Positions 49,771 through 60,841 of a stretch of DNA of 64,000 nucleotides are shown here, piece after piece. The stretch covers positions 1 to 64,000 of the forward strand of contig PUQB01000459.1 in the NCBI GenBank assembly GCA_003024785.1, read 5' to 3'. The position numbers and the translations under genes are program-made. Under the pieces are notes generated by a model that was not told the origin of the DNA, did no database searches, and saw only the letters and a list, made by a program, of their open reading frames with translations. The stretch comes from Selaginella tamariscina (Eukaryota; Streptophyta; Lycopodiopsida; Selaginellales; Selaginellaceae). Each line of letters begins with the position of its first letter. The first letter of the stretch is position 1.

Positions 49771-50921
49771 ATGGATACTTCCAGGAAGAGTTGTTGCAAA
49801 ATTAGGTTTACATTCTTGGAGGTGCTCAACACAGGTGCCATTGTCCCCGGTCTTGGATTTGGAACTGGGACGGTGCAGGACGTGAATGAAATCAAGAGAG
49901 CAGTTTTACAAGCAATCAAGGTATGCAATTTTAGTTCTGGATGCTGTATTAAGCTGAAGCATGAATTTGTATAGATTGGATATAGACACTTTGATACGGC
50001 AGCTATCTATGGGACAGAGGTCGCGCTTGGGAAGGCCCTCACAAGGCCTTTGATCTTGGTCTGGTTAAACGAGAGGATGTTTTCATAACCACAAAGCTTA
50101 AGCACGATGATCATGATAGAGAGGCTGTAGTCCAGCTTTGAAGGAGAGTCTCAGGTAATTTGAAGCTTACATAGATTATTGAATACTCATGATGTTATAT
50201 TCTAGTAAGTTGGGAGTGGAATATGTTGATTTGTTCTTGATACACGGGCCTTTCAAGACGACGAAAGGAACCAAGTTTCCTCCCAAGGAACATGAGTTTC
50301 TGCCTCTAGATATACCGAGTACATGGAAAGGAATGGAAGAATGCATGGACAGAAAGCTTGCCAGATCAATTGGTGTCAGTAATTTCACAACAAAGAAGCT
50401 GAAAGACTTGCTCAAAACTGCAAGAGTTTGTCCTGCTGCAAACCAGGTGGGCGCTTGACTCAACAAACCTTGTGGTATTCAAGCTTGCTTTGATCTACAG
50501 GTGGAATTACACCCGGTATGGCAACAGAAGAAGCTGAGAGATTTCTGTAAAAGTAATGGCATTCAAGTATGCCATTAGGCGGAGTCGGTAAACCATGGGG
50601 TTCGGTATGTGTTATAGAGCATCCCATTGTCAACCAAGTATAATAAGACTCCTGCTCAGGTGACTTTACTGATCAAACAGAGATTATCGACTCTTAAGCT
50701 CCTCCTTGCAGGTCGTTTTCCGATGGTTGACCGATGTTGGTGTTGTTCCAGTTATGAAGAGTTATAACCTAAGCAGGCTCAATGAAAATATTGCTAGCTT
50801 TGATTTTGAGTTGAGTCCAGAAGATCACTATCTTATGGAAACTATCGAGCAGAAAAGACTTGGAACTTGGGAACCTGGTAGACTCCTGTTGCAGATAATG
50901 CAGAGACAATGGTTAACTTGA
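49771..50921 (+). CDS. aldo/keto reductase (plant AKR4-like), 5 exons
   Basis: Exons 49771-49920, 49975-50154, 50206-50446, 50501-50659 and 50712-50921. NADPH-dependent carbonyl reductases of this family use a Asp-Tyr-Lys-His tetrad. Seen: [40 protein letters not shown] (Asp and Tyr of the tetrad), then after a restored base [18 protein letters not shown] (Lys), [16 protein letters not shown] (His), [38 protein letters not shown] and [20 protein letters not shown]. The order and spacing match plant AKR4 enzymes such as D-galacturonate or methylecgonone reductases; the substrate is not predictable. Exon 2 has two one-base losses and exon 4 two more. The C-terminus after GTWEPG is unsure. It lies between two AVT copies. 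Confidence 0.82.
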
Positions 50922-51229
50922 GTATAAGTCTATTAAGAAGATCCAAAGGTAGTATTTCCCATGCTTGAGCATGTTTGTGGAAATCTGGAATTTTTGCATT
51001 AAGTAATGTATATATGTTGGATTATATACATTAATGGTTGCAGCTACCTTCATACAGCAGATATCCACTAGCGATGGCGCCATAGCCATTCTGCTAATAG
51101 CCCTAGAAATCAGAATTAGGGCAAATTATATAATCATTAATCCGTACATCTGGATTTTGAACGGCCCTAAAGAAGAATCCTAACGTACACTAATCGCATA
51201 GGCTCAGCTATATTCAAATCAAAAATTGA

Positions 51230-52060
51230 AATATGTATACGGATGTAAGACACATAACATACATACACACGTGTGTGTGTGTTGGTGTACGTTAACATAA
51301 TGCTTAAAATTCATCTTAAGTTAACATTACTCAGCTGATTATTATTAATACTATTAAAATAATTAATAACGAAAGCATGTATTTTCATGTCACAAGGGTT
51401 TTTATATTTGTATTTCTTGAAAGTTATAGATTGAAGAATATATATGTATATAATACTTAAATGTCACACACTTTTGATGATATAAGAATAAAACAAAGAA
51501 GATATATTATTTTCTGTGCACAAAATCTACGATCGAAACTACAGTGCCAGATGTCCCAACCACAATACCTACAGTCAGAAATGGCAACATTCAATGCAAA
51601 CTCCCACTTCGATATGGTCCTTCGGAATATCTTCAAGTAGAAAAGAGAGGGAAGGATTACAGCGACTAGCATTCCGGACGCAGAGCCAATAAAGTTCACC
51701 AGTGTCTCAAAAAGGGCAAGGCCATAGCAAGAACAAAAATGATAATCATGAATGAAGTGCGGAGGAGAATGCTGGCTACTAGAAACTGCTTCGACTTCTT
51801 AGGCCATTGAAACCTGCTTTCGATATCGAGTGCCATTGGAGCAATGCAGAGCGAGTATTTGCTGGCTGGAAGAAACGCCGTGAACGATAAGACGATCTTA
51901 GCTGCAGTTAACCCAATAGGAATGTTCAACGACACTTGGGGAAGGACGTACTGACCGAACATGGTTCCTCCCAGAAAAGCAAATCCTGTGTATGCTGCTG
52001 TAGAAGGAGAAAACTGACGATCATGTTGAGACATAAACTGATGCTCTACGGTAACCTGGA
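51230..52060 (-). pseudogene. partial second copy of the AVT transporter (last exon)
   Basis: Near-identical to 48120-48910, including the 3' flank with its (TG)n tract. Only the last exon and 3' region are present. An exon start after CCGTAG gives SISLCLNMIVSFLL, then TAAYTGFAFLGGTMFGQYVL, and the transporter C-terminus. The upstream membrane segments of copy 1 are missing, so it is a truncated duplicate. Small indels differ from copy 1: AAA to AA near 52005, GGG here against GG in copy 1 near 51912, and a lost base near 51712. Copy 2 also carries its own break in the last helices near 51580. Confidence 0.8.
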
Positions 52061-52450
52061 GAATGTAACTTGTTTTTCTCTTAACTAGTTTGTGTATTAA
52101 CAAATGTGAAGGATCCACACACACACATACAGTTTGCTAATATATTATGTTTTCAGGCTTTATTTGCATCTCCTAAGTTACAAGCAACTTTCAAACATGT
52201 AATGTCGATAAGAATGAGAGCACAGATAAGAAAATTAAATATAATAAAAGTTAGGAATTTTCTAGTGAAACTTACTTCTAAGTTTGATCCTAAAAAACCT
52301 TAAGACTTGACTATGAAAAGTAATATATTTCAAACCACACAATATAGTGGTAATTGAATCAGTGACGGATATCACACGTACAGTCGGGGTGTCTGTACTA
52401 GATCTGCGACCCACATATTTGACGGATCTATGGCTCGCGGTATGAGTTTC

Positions 52451-53676
52451 TGCTTCGAACTCTCTGGTATGGAGGCTCTACATTCGATGCCTGACTCAAT
52501 CTTGTTGCTGCAAAGGTATAAAATCTACAGTTGACATTGTCATGAACAATTCTCTTGATGGCTTCAAGACTAATACGATTAACTGCTCAGCTCGGCTTAC
52601 CTTCCGCCATTGTTTTTTCAGCTAGCACTTGGGGCTATGGATTCTGGGCACATTGCATTATCAATATTCTATATCTGAAATACAAGAAAACTCAGACACA
52701 GGTGTATATATATATTATACGATTTATCACTCTCTCTCTTCAGGTCCAAAGGCAAGAATGGCATACAACTCAGGTATGAATTCTAAAGTTGCTCTCTTTG
52801 TATTTGATTTGGAACTCACATATACAGGTCATAGCTTCATGAAGTAATTGGCGGACTCTTGGGCCCGAGATGGAAAATGGTTTCCTTCGTATTAACAAAC
52901 CACAGTCTTCTAAGTGTGCTCGGGAACTAATTGCCTGCAGCAAGTAAGATAGGAAGTACTAATCCTCATTCTGCTTGTTTTAATACTCTTTTCATAGTGT
53001 TGTCTACATCCTCAATTATTGCACCGAATATGGATGTCCAAGTTCTCTTATCTAAGTTGTTATTGAGGCTCAATAACAACTTAGATAAGAGAACTTGGAC
53101 ATCAATACTCGGTGCAATTTTCTGTTTATCAGTGGTTGACAAAACTATAGAGTTTGGTCTTATCTTGGTCTCATTACAATAATCTTTGTTTCAGGATACA
53201 TGACACTTGATTCTCTGCTTCAAGGAAAGGCAAGAATGAACTTAAAATTAATTAACTAAAACTAATTAAGATTTTGCTTGGGACTTGCATATTGAAAACG
53301 TAAGATACTCTACTCCGCACAGCTATTCTGAATACTTCTCAAGTTTAAGTGGATGCATCATTCTTGACAATGTCCCTATTCCTACGTAAGTCTCTCTCTC
53401 TACACACACAAACACACACACACACACCAATATGCATGCTGATGAACAGAGAGATCATGGATGCGATGAGGAAGCCACATGAGTATCAAATGGCATATTT
53501 CTATGCCGTAGTAAGCACTATCTCACTTGTCATAGTGCCAAGCATTTCCATGTACCAAATGTTCGGTGACAAGTTAACTACAACACCAAATGCCTTGGTG
53601 CTGCTTCAAAGCTCCAATTTTCGTGACACTGCCAATGTTCTTATGCTTGTTCACGTGGTAAGACATACACTCTCTA

Positions 53677-53709
<33 letters not shown>

Positions 53710-54164
53710 ATTTTATAATGCTGCAGTTTATCAACTTTGGAATGTATTCGATAGCAATGTACTCAATGTGGGAGAAACTGTTGCATGTACATGACTCACC
53801 AAGCTATACAAAGCGTACACTATGGATTCCAATATATATGACGTTTTGGGTTGCAGCACTAGCTTTCCCATTCGTTGGGATCGTTAACAGGATTATCGAT
53901 GCAACTCTTGTCATCTGGAACATTTTTATCATTCCTTGTGCAGCTTATCATGTGCTGTTTTGGCCGCGAGATCAGCATAAGCGGGTTAAACCATTTACAA
54001 GGCTGGGATGGGCACTGGATTTCAGTGTAAACCTCGGTGTTATACTATCTATGTTGATCGTGAGTGTGCTGTCGTTATGGGGTGAAGTGAATACTTTTAT
54101 CAAGTTGAGAAGCTCTTTAAAACCATTTGCTAAGTGTTATAATTGCAGTCCGAGGAAAACATGA
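52451..54164 (+). CDS. AUX/LAX-like auxin influx carrier, damaged
   Basis: A multi-helix H+/auxin symporter of the AAAP superfamily. Blocks in order: TLWYGGSTFDA then a TGA where Trp is expected (52452-52515); QLGLPSAIVFSASTWGYGFW (52585-52701); HEVIGGLLGPRWKMVSFVLT and, after a restored base, ELIACS (52828-52943); NNNLDKRTWTSILGAIF (from 53068); EIMDAMRKPHEYQMAYFYAV through FRDTANVLMLVHV (53450-53657); and 53727-54164, which carries FINFGMYSIAMYSMWEKLLH and ends with the family tail FAKCYNCSP. The region expected to hold the central FTGATNILYTFGGHA part is not found between 53160 and 53450. With a substitution stop, missing segments and indels, this may be a pseudogene or a badly assembled gene. 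The last two exons are intact. Confidence 0.72.
53019..53117. repeat. 49-bp inverted repeat centred on an AUX/LAX splice acceptor
   Basis: Left arm 53019-53067, right arm 53069-53117, one base between them, 47 of 49 positions paired. The right arm is coding (NNNLDKRTWTS...). The left arm is its inverted copy in the intron. The AG acceptor at 53066-53067 is the last pair of the left arm, so the exon begins at the loop. Weaker pairing seems to continue some 40 bp outward. Confidence 0.9.
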
Positions 54165-55077
54165 AATAAGTTAATTTTTTTGATAGACAACACAGGTAAC
54201 ACTAAAAATGCTGTATATATATAATATTATATATATATATATATATTAATGCTAATGTTTAATTTACATCAATTAAAGTTGGTCGTATTAAGAATTTAAT
54301 TTGATATAAAGATTCTTAGATGTCGAAGTGGATATATATATATATATATATATAATAATCATAATACAACAGAAATGTATAGGAATATTATATATATACA
54401 CATGAACATTTACATTACAGGGTATGTATAGTAGTGACTAAAACAAAAATGTGCATGAATGTGTATAATCTAGATTATATCATGGAAAAAGAACACATTT
54501 AATATTTTAGTGTAATCATAAAAAAACTTAAGAAGTTTTAAAATTTATAAGTGATGTTTTTAATTTTCTAAGATTAAAATGTCGTACATTGCATATTTGA
54601 TTTTATGATAACTTAAAGTTTAGTTTTATATATGATATTCCGACTATCTCAGTACAAATACAAACACGCACGCACACGCACGCATGTGTCTGTGTTCTGT
54701 AGCATTTCTGCAAAAAAGCTTGCAATAAGTTTGAGTGCATCAGAATAGTGAAGATCATATTAAACTTTATATATATATATATATATATAGGTGTATTTTA
54801 TCGATTTTTAAAACTAATTTGGTATTTTACATAATCCATTGATGCTCAGTCGATCCTTCACTCACTGGATGTTTAATTATATTTTCAATTAGATGAGATT
54901 TAAGAACATAAATTTTAATATTGTGAGTATAATTATATATAGTCAATTTCAATAAAACTGTAGTTTTAAAAAAATTTGAATTTAAATTATAAACACTTAT
55001 TTATTATTATTATTATTATGTAATATGTCATTTTATATTGTACACACACAGTGTCACACACATACACACACACACAC

Positions 55078-55116
<39 letters not shown>

Positions 55117-55724
55117 CTGTGTTGTGTGTGTGTGTGCAATATAGATGGATATAGCAGAGCAGGTACATCTAAAAATGAAGCATTAGTTTATCTATCTATC
55201 TATCTATATACACACACATTTATACATACACATATAGATAGATACATAGGTAGATACACAACATATATAGACACACACACACGCGCACACACACACACAT
55301 ATATATATATTGGTTCCATATTCAATAGAACATATTAAATAGAATGAAGCACAACCTTTCCATTAGTGCAGTGTTTTTACCGGCAACTTAAAATTAATAT
55401 TTATCATAATTAATTAAGATTAACTTAATTAAATAAGACTAACTTAATTAATTAAAATTAGATTTCAATATACTACAATCTTAACATTTTAATTAAAATC
55501 AAATCCAAATACAAGTCAATAATTCACTATTTATGTAGATATTTTTGTACATGTGTCGGCTTGTCATATGTTATGTGTGTGTGCGTGTGCGTGTGTAAAT
55601 ATATTTGAGTTAATTAATACGGTACACATATACATATCTGCTTATATAGATACATATATATTATATATATATATATATATTATATATATTATATATATTA
55701 TATGTATATATATATAGCTGTAAA
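54165..55724. other. AT-rich intergenic region with microsatellites
   Basis: Holds (AT)n runs near 54213-54246, 54333-54353, 54768-54790, 55079-55112 and 55660-55715, and (CA)n tracts near 55040-55078 and 55270-55300. No gene seen. It lies between convergent AUX/LAX (+) and ferredoxin (-). Confidence 0.55.
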
Positions 55725-56129
55725 CTAGAACATTAGACTTGAGATTAATTCATCCTCCGCATGAGTTCTTATTACAACATCACTAGTGGGGTACGCCACA
55801 CAAGTAAGAACAAATCCCTGATCGACGTGCTCATACCCAAGAAACGCATTCCCTCCCTGATCCACGCTGCCTGTTTCCACTACACCCGCGCACGACGGAC
55901 AAGATCCAACCCTGCACGAGAATGGTAGCTCCACATTTGCATCCTCCGCTGCATCCAATATGTTCTTGTCGTCCGGACAAGTAATTGTTCGCTCCCCGTA
56001 TGGCATCTTCAGTAGAACAGTATATGAATTTGCATATGTAATTGTTGATCTTCTTATAGATCTTTTGTGAGATCTATGTGGTTTTGTTGATCTGGATGAG
56101 AAAGATTGGTATGTAATTGATCTATACAT
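55725..56129 (-). CDS. plant-type [2Fe-2S] ferredoxin, plastid-targeted
   Basis: 134 codons, single intact exon. Residues 1-33 are rich in Ser, Arg and Thr with almost no acid (MYRSITYQSFSSRSTKPHRS), as in a chloroplast transit peptide. The mature part starts near YTVLLKMPYG. The four cluster ligands are Cys72, Cys77, Cys80 and Cys110 (CRVGSCPSCAG then GFVLTC), the exact C-x4-C-x2-C-x29-C spacing of plant ferredoxins. AYPTSDVVIRTHAEDEL closes the fold. It carries electrons from photosystem I, or to plastid enzymes if a non-photosynthetic isoform; which is unclear. The open frame continues about nine codons upstream of Met1 to a possible acceptor, so a leader exon is possible. Confidence 0.93.
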   Translation of the reverse strand: MYRSITYQSFSSRSTKPHRSHKRSIRRSTITYANSYTVLLKMPYGERTITCPDDKNILDAAEDANVELPFSCRVGSCPSCAGVVETGSVDQGGNAFLGYEHVDQGFVLTCVAYPTSDVVIRTHAEDELISSLMF

Positions 56130-56740
56130 TGATCTAAGATTGCAGGCTATGCTGCAATATAAACCACCCAGAAATAACTATTTATTACTATTATTATATT
56201 TGTATATAATTAAAATAGAAATTCGAAATTAATTACATAAATGGTACTGAATTAATTTCATATTTCTCAATTTCGAATTTAAGCCCGCCATAGAATCACA
56301 CGGTCTTTATTCAATAGAGATTAGTGGCTGGAATGCCTTCCACGTGGCTGGCTTAGAAAGTAAATAATAATCATTTAATTATATTGTAATAAATTATCAT
56401 TTAGGATTTAAACTTTATAATCCCATTGATCTAAGATTACATTGCATTTCAGGCTTTCCTGAAATATAAACCACTCAGAAATAATTATTTATTATTATTA
56501 TTATTATTAATTGTACATAAATCTTATAATTAAAATGGGAATGCCTTCCACGTGGCTGACAGCTAGTTTTTATAGAAACTTGAAAAAACAGTATGTTATG
56601 AAAATGCAGTCTTTAGAAAGTAAATAATAATCATTTATGTTGTACTGTAATAAATGATCATTTAAGCTTTAATAAATGATCATTTAAGCTTTATAATTCC
56701 ATTATTTAAACTGAAACGATAGTTCCCAATGGCAGCATGT
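56130..56740 (-). promoter_or_regulatory. ferredoxin upstream repeats with two G-boxes
   Basis: Two to three diverged tandem copies of the region just upstream of the ferredoxin start. Shared phrases include CATTGATCTAAGATT (56129 and 56435), ATATAAACCAC.CAGAAATAA (about 56157 and 56465), and AATGCCTTCCACGTGGCTG. The latter holds the G-box CACGTG at 56341-56346 and 56549-56554. G-boxes are typical light-response elements of photosynthesis genes. TAAATAATAATCATTTA also recurs. Confidence 0.65.
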
Positions 56741-57388
56741 TATAAATAGAAGTTAAATCTCTTCTTACTTGAATCCTATAATTAAAATGAGTATATATAT
56801 ATATATATATATATCCTCTATATCAAGATATTAACATAAAGTTAATTATTTTTTTAATGAAAATGATTTTAAGATTTACATGCATAATGAACACATATAT
56901 GTCACGTTAAAACTGTGTTGTGTGTGTGTGTGTGTGTGTGTGTTTTCACATATCATATACGTGCTGAGAGACATATACATGATATTTTTAAGCAATGATT
57001 ATTTCGTTAGTTTACGTTTACCACTATCAACAATCTTAATAGTTAAGTGTTATATATATATAATATATAACTCATACAGTGTAATAGTTCTGTCAAATTC
57101 GAGATATAACCTTTTTACTAAATTAATTTTAAAATTTTAATCTTAAAGATTTAAGAAAAATCATCTTTTAATAACCACGAAGCAAACCAATCACCTGATC
57201 AATGTATTTTTTCTCTTTTACAAATCTTTTATATTTAAATTAAAAAAAAAGTTTGCAATTTAAATTTAAACCAAAAGAAAAAACGAAAGAATTTATTATT
57301 TGGAATGAAAAAATATTTTTTGATTAATTAATGGTTTTTTGTACTCTGCTGTTTAGGGTATTGTTAGGGTTTTTGTGGGCGGAGAGAG
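56741..57388. other. AT-rich intergenic region before the RRM gene
   Basis: Contains (AT)n at 56792-56814 and (GT)n at 56917-56942. Two TTAGGGT telo-box-like motifs occur at about 57353 and 57364, just before the RRM start codon. No gene seen. Confidence 0.45.
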
Positions 57389-57455
57389 ATGGCGTTGCCG
57401 AATCCGAAGACGACGCTATACGTTGGTAAGATCAATTCTTAGGATGCATTTTAAA

Positions 57456-57487
<32 letters not shown>

Positions 57488-57722
57488 ACACGCACGCTCA
57501 CGCTTATGTATCTATGTTCACATGTACATCTAATGTCAATATTGTAAGTGATATATATCTGTGATATATGTATATCATTTATTTACAGTATTCAAATACA
57601 TGTATATCGTAATCATGAATGTATGTGTGTACAAGCGGGGATCAGTACAGATACGCACGCACACACGTTTTCCCCTGTATTTAGTTACGTACTGATGTGT
57701 GTGTGTGTAATATCACTGTGTG

Positions 57723-57778
<56 letters not shown>

Positions 57779-58092
57779 TATGTATGCATACACAAAGATA
57801 TGTATATAATTGTGTGTTATAATAGGAGGACTGGACGAGAATGTAACAGAGGAGATTTTACACGCGGCATTTATCCCGTTTGGAGACATCAAGGACGTGA
57901 CGATGCCGTTGGATCAGGGAACACAGAAGCACCGTGGATTCGGATTCGTGACATATATAGAGAGAGAAGACGCAGCGGCTGCCATGGAAACATGCATAAC
58001 TCGGAGCTCTTTGGCAAGGTTCTCACTGTTAACTATGCACAGCCCATGAAGATTAAGGGTGGCGAACAGGGCTGGGCTTCTCAACCAAGTAA

Positions 58093-58126
<34 letters not shown>

Positions 58127-58478
58127 CTCTCCGCACACACAGACATTCATGAATGTTTTATCTTTCTCTAATAGATATATAAATGTTTAGTCGTACTATA
58201 CAGAGAAAAATTTATGGTTTCTTCAATGTATAGCATATTTACAAGAATGTATGATATGAACTCCTTATGCTTTGACGTCTCTCTCTCTTTCTCTCTACAC
58301 ACACAGACATTCATGAATGTTTTATCTTCCTATAATACAGTCGTACTATACAGAGAAGGATTTATGGTGTATTAGCATATTTCCCACTAGTTTGCATAGT
58401 TTTTATACAAGTGAATGTATGATATGAGCTCCTTTTCTCTATACGTATGTTTCCTATATATTATACGTTTCTTTAACG

Positions 58479-58530
<52 letters not shown>

Positions 58531-58777
58531 CGTGCGTGCATGCGTGTGCGTGTGTGTGTAACATATATTTTGTATAGTATGGGGATGCGGACACGTGGTT
58601 TGAGAGGCAGCAGAGGGAGCAGGAGATGAAGAAGCTGAAGGCGGAGCAGGATGCAACAATCAAGGCAGCCCAGGAAGCGGAGAGAAAGAAGCTCATGGAG
58701 GTGTTGGAGGGAGAGGTGGAGGAGCCCGACGACCCGATGCCATGCCCGTTGACCCTGCTATTCTACAAGACTCTTAA
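57389..58777 (+). CDS. RRM protein like the N-terminal part of PPIE, 3 exons
   Basis: Exons 57389-57425, 57826-58088 and 58578-58777. One RNA-recognition motif: RNP2 is LYVGGL, RNP1 is HRGFGFVTY, with [15 protein letters not shown] and DQGTQKHRG between. After a restored A the domain continues [20 protein letters not shown] and [13 protein letters not shown]. Exon 3 reads [20 protein letters not shown], a charged helix, and after a restored C ends [13 protein letters not shown]. This matches the RRM of cyclophilin PPIE but without a cyclophilin domain, as in stand-alone plant homologues I recall. In animals that RRM is linked to the spliceosome and to an MLL PHD finger. Frame breaks: near 57990, at the 58578 junction (one G) and near 58740, all in homopolymers. 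Confidence 0.85.
58130..58500. repeat. tandem duplication in RRM intron 2
   Basis: Two copies of about 165 bp. Shared: ACACAGACATTCATGAATGT, TTTTATCTT, GTCGTACTATACAGAGAA, GAATGTATGATATGA and GACGTCTCTCTC or AACGTCTCTCTC. The second copy is followed by (CT)n(GT)n. Confidence 0.8.
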
Positions 58778-60118
58778 TTAATCAAGGTTTGTACTAATCG
58801 CTGCTAATCTAAGACTATTATTAACTAAACCAATAGATAAACACAAGATTGACTCAATACATATTAGCACACTTCACTTGGCGGGTTGGACAATCTACTG
58901 ATAGATAGATAGAGAGAGAGACATAGTGTGTGTGTGTGTGTGTACACGCTGCCATATTACAGGCTAGTATTCAAGGTTAATGAAGCTAAGCTTATTATTA
59001 ACTGTTGTCACTAAACGTATAGTTGGGGACACACACACATGTAGTTATATACTGCTACGGACCTTGGTAACACCTGTAGATTCGCTCATAATGCAATTTT
59101 GTATTAACTATTGTTGCTAAACTAATCTAGATATTTACAAGATCAACACATTATGTATTAGTATTGATTATATATTCAATTTGTATTGGACAATGTGTGT
59201 GTGTGTGTGTGTGCGTGTGTGTTGTACGCATATATACATATATAAAATATTCGTATTTATATATACCGAGGGACCCTAATGAAATGTTCGTTCACATTAC
59301 ATATATATATCTGTAAATTCAATCTAAAGTTTCAAAAATGACTTATAAAGAAATAAGAAATTTAGATATTAATATGTTTTTTTTTTTATTAAATGTAATA
59401 TCTAGATTTAAATGCATGTCGCTAACTTAAGTTTCTTTTTAAATTTTAAGTATTGGAAAAGTTTCAAATTCTTTAAGTTTTATTTTTTATTTTTTTACTA
59501 GTAAATTTTAATTTTTGCCATTCTCATAAGAAATGTTTAATAAGAAATATAAAATTTTCAATATGTGTTTTTGAGTTTCAATAATTTTGAAATAGTTGCT
59601 ATTAGGAAAACAACTTCGTATACACATTATTTTAATTTTGAATCTAAACTTAAAAAATGTACAATTTATAAAATTCTATACTACTATATAAATGTATTTT
59701 ATGTACAACAGTTTATATTAATTAATTAAATATAATATAATATGATATTAATTTAGACAGGTAGACTACAGTATATATTAGAAGTTCTTCAATGTTTATT
59801 GTTAGACTGCCAAATGGAACAGCTTTATTAATGTATTTAATTTTTATTCTCCATATTAATGTGTTACATAGATATCCTCTTCTGGTATATAAGGTATATG
59901 CTTTCTGACTTGCATATACAAATATAACTTAAAACAGACATTTAAAGTATACAAATATTACGAGCCACGTGTGTGTGTAATACACAAGACACACATAAGT
60001 GCATACATATTAGATACATTGTACACACACTGTGTATGTGACTTGAAAATATATTACCTGTTGAGTACGAGTACACCACTCACTCACTCACTCTCTCTCT
60101 CTCTCTCTCTCTCCTCTC

Positions 60119-60164
<46 letters not shown>

Positions 60165-60604
60165 ATACTATATTACGTCTTGGTTTATACTAAGGAAATT
60201 CCTTTTTCTAAAAGCATTCTTCTAGAGAAGCTAGACATTGAACGTATGTATGTGTTTATATATACGTAAGCCATATAAATAATTTAACTATTACTAATAA
60301 GAAATTAAATATATGTTATTAGAATGACATGCTTTTAGAAGAATATATGCTTTCTTTAAAAATATATTTTTCTAAAAATTATTATCTTTAATTAAAAAAT
60401 ACTAATTATTAGAAAAATAAGACTACAAACATTCCCATTTTAGTTACAACATTAGTGCTATTATAAATTAAAAAATAATATCAATATGTTTTAATGATTA
60501 CTTTTCCTTGTATAATTTTAAATTTAAAAAGAGAGTATATTTTTTAATTTTAAATCATATATTATATAAATTAATTTAGACTATAGATATGCAATATTTT
60601 AAAG

Positions 60605-60643
<39 letters not shown>

Positions 60644-60841
60644 CGTTTGATAATAGTAAATTAAAGAAAAGTTTGGATGCATAGTATATAGATTGTTTTT
60701 TATTATATTATTATTTCGACAAGTCAAATTCATTACCTTTTTATTATGTTAACCTTTTCAATAAATCGGATCTGACGGACAAGATTTATCCTTTTTGCTG
60801 TATATATATAGTCTATGTAGTATCCTAATCATTAGGGTACA
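58778..60841. other. AT-rich intergenic region
   Basis: No gene seen. Contains (GT)n near 58924 and 59192, a compound (CT)n(CA)n near 60080-60162, and (AT)n at 60612-60640. It separates the RRM gene from the BAG gene, both on the plus strand. Confidence 0.5.
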
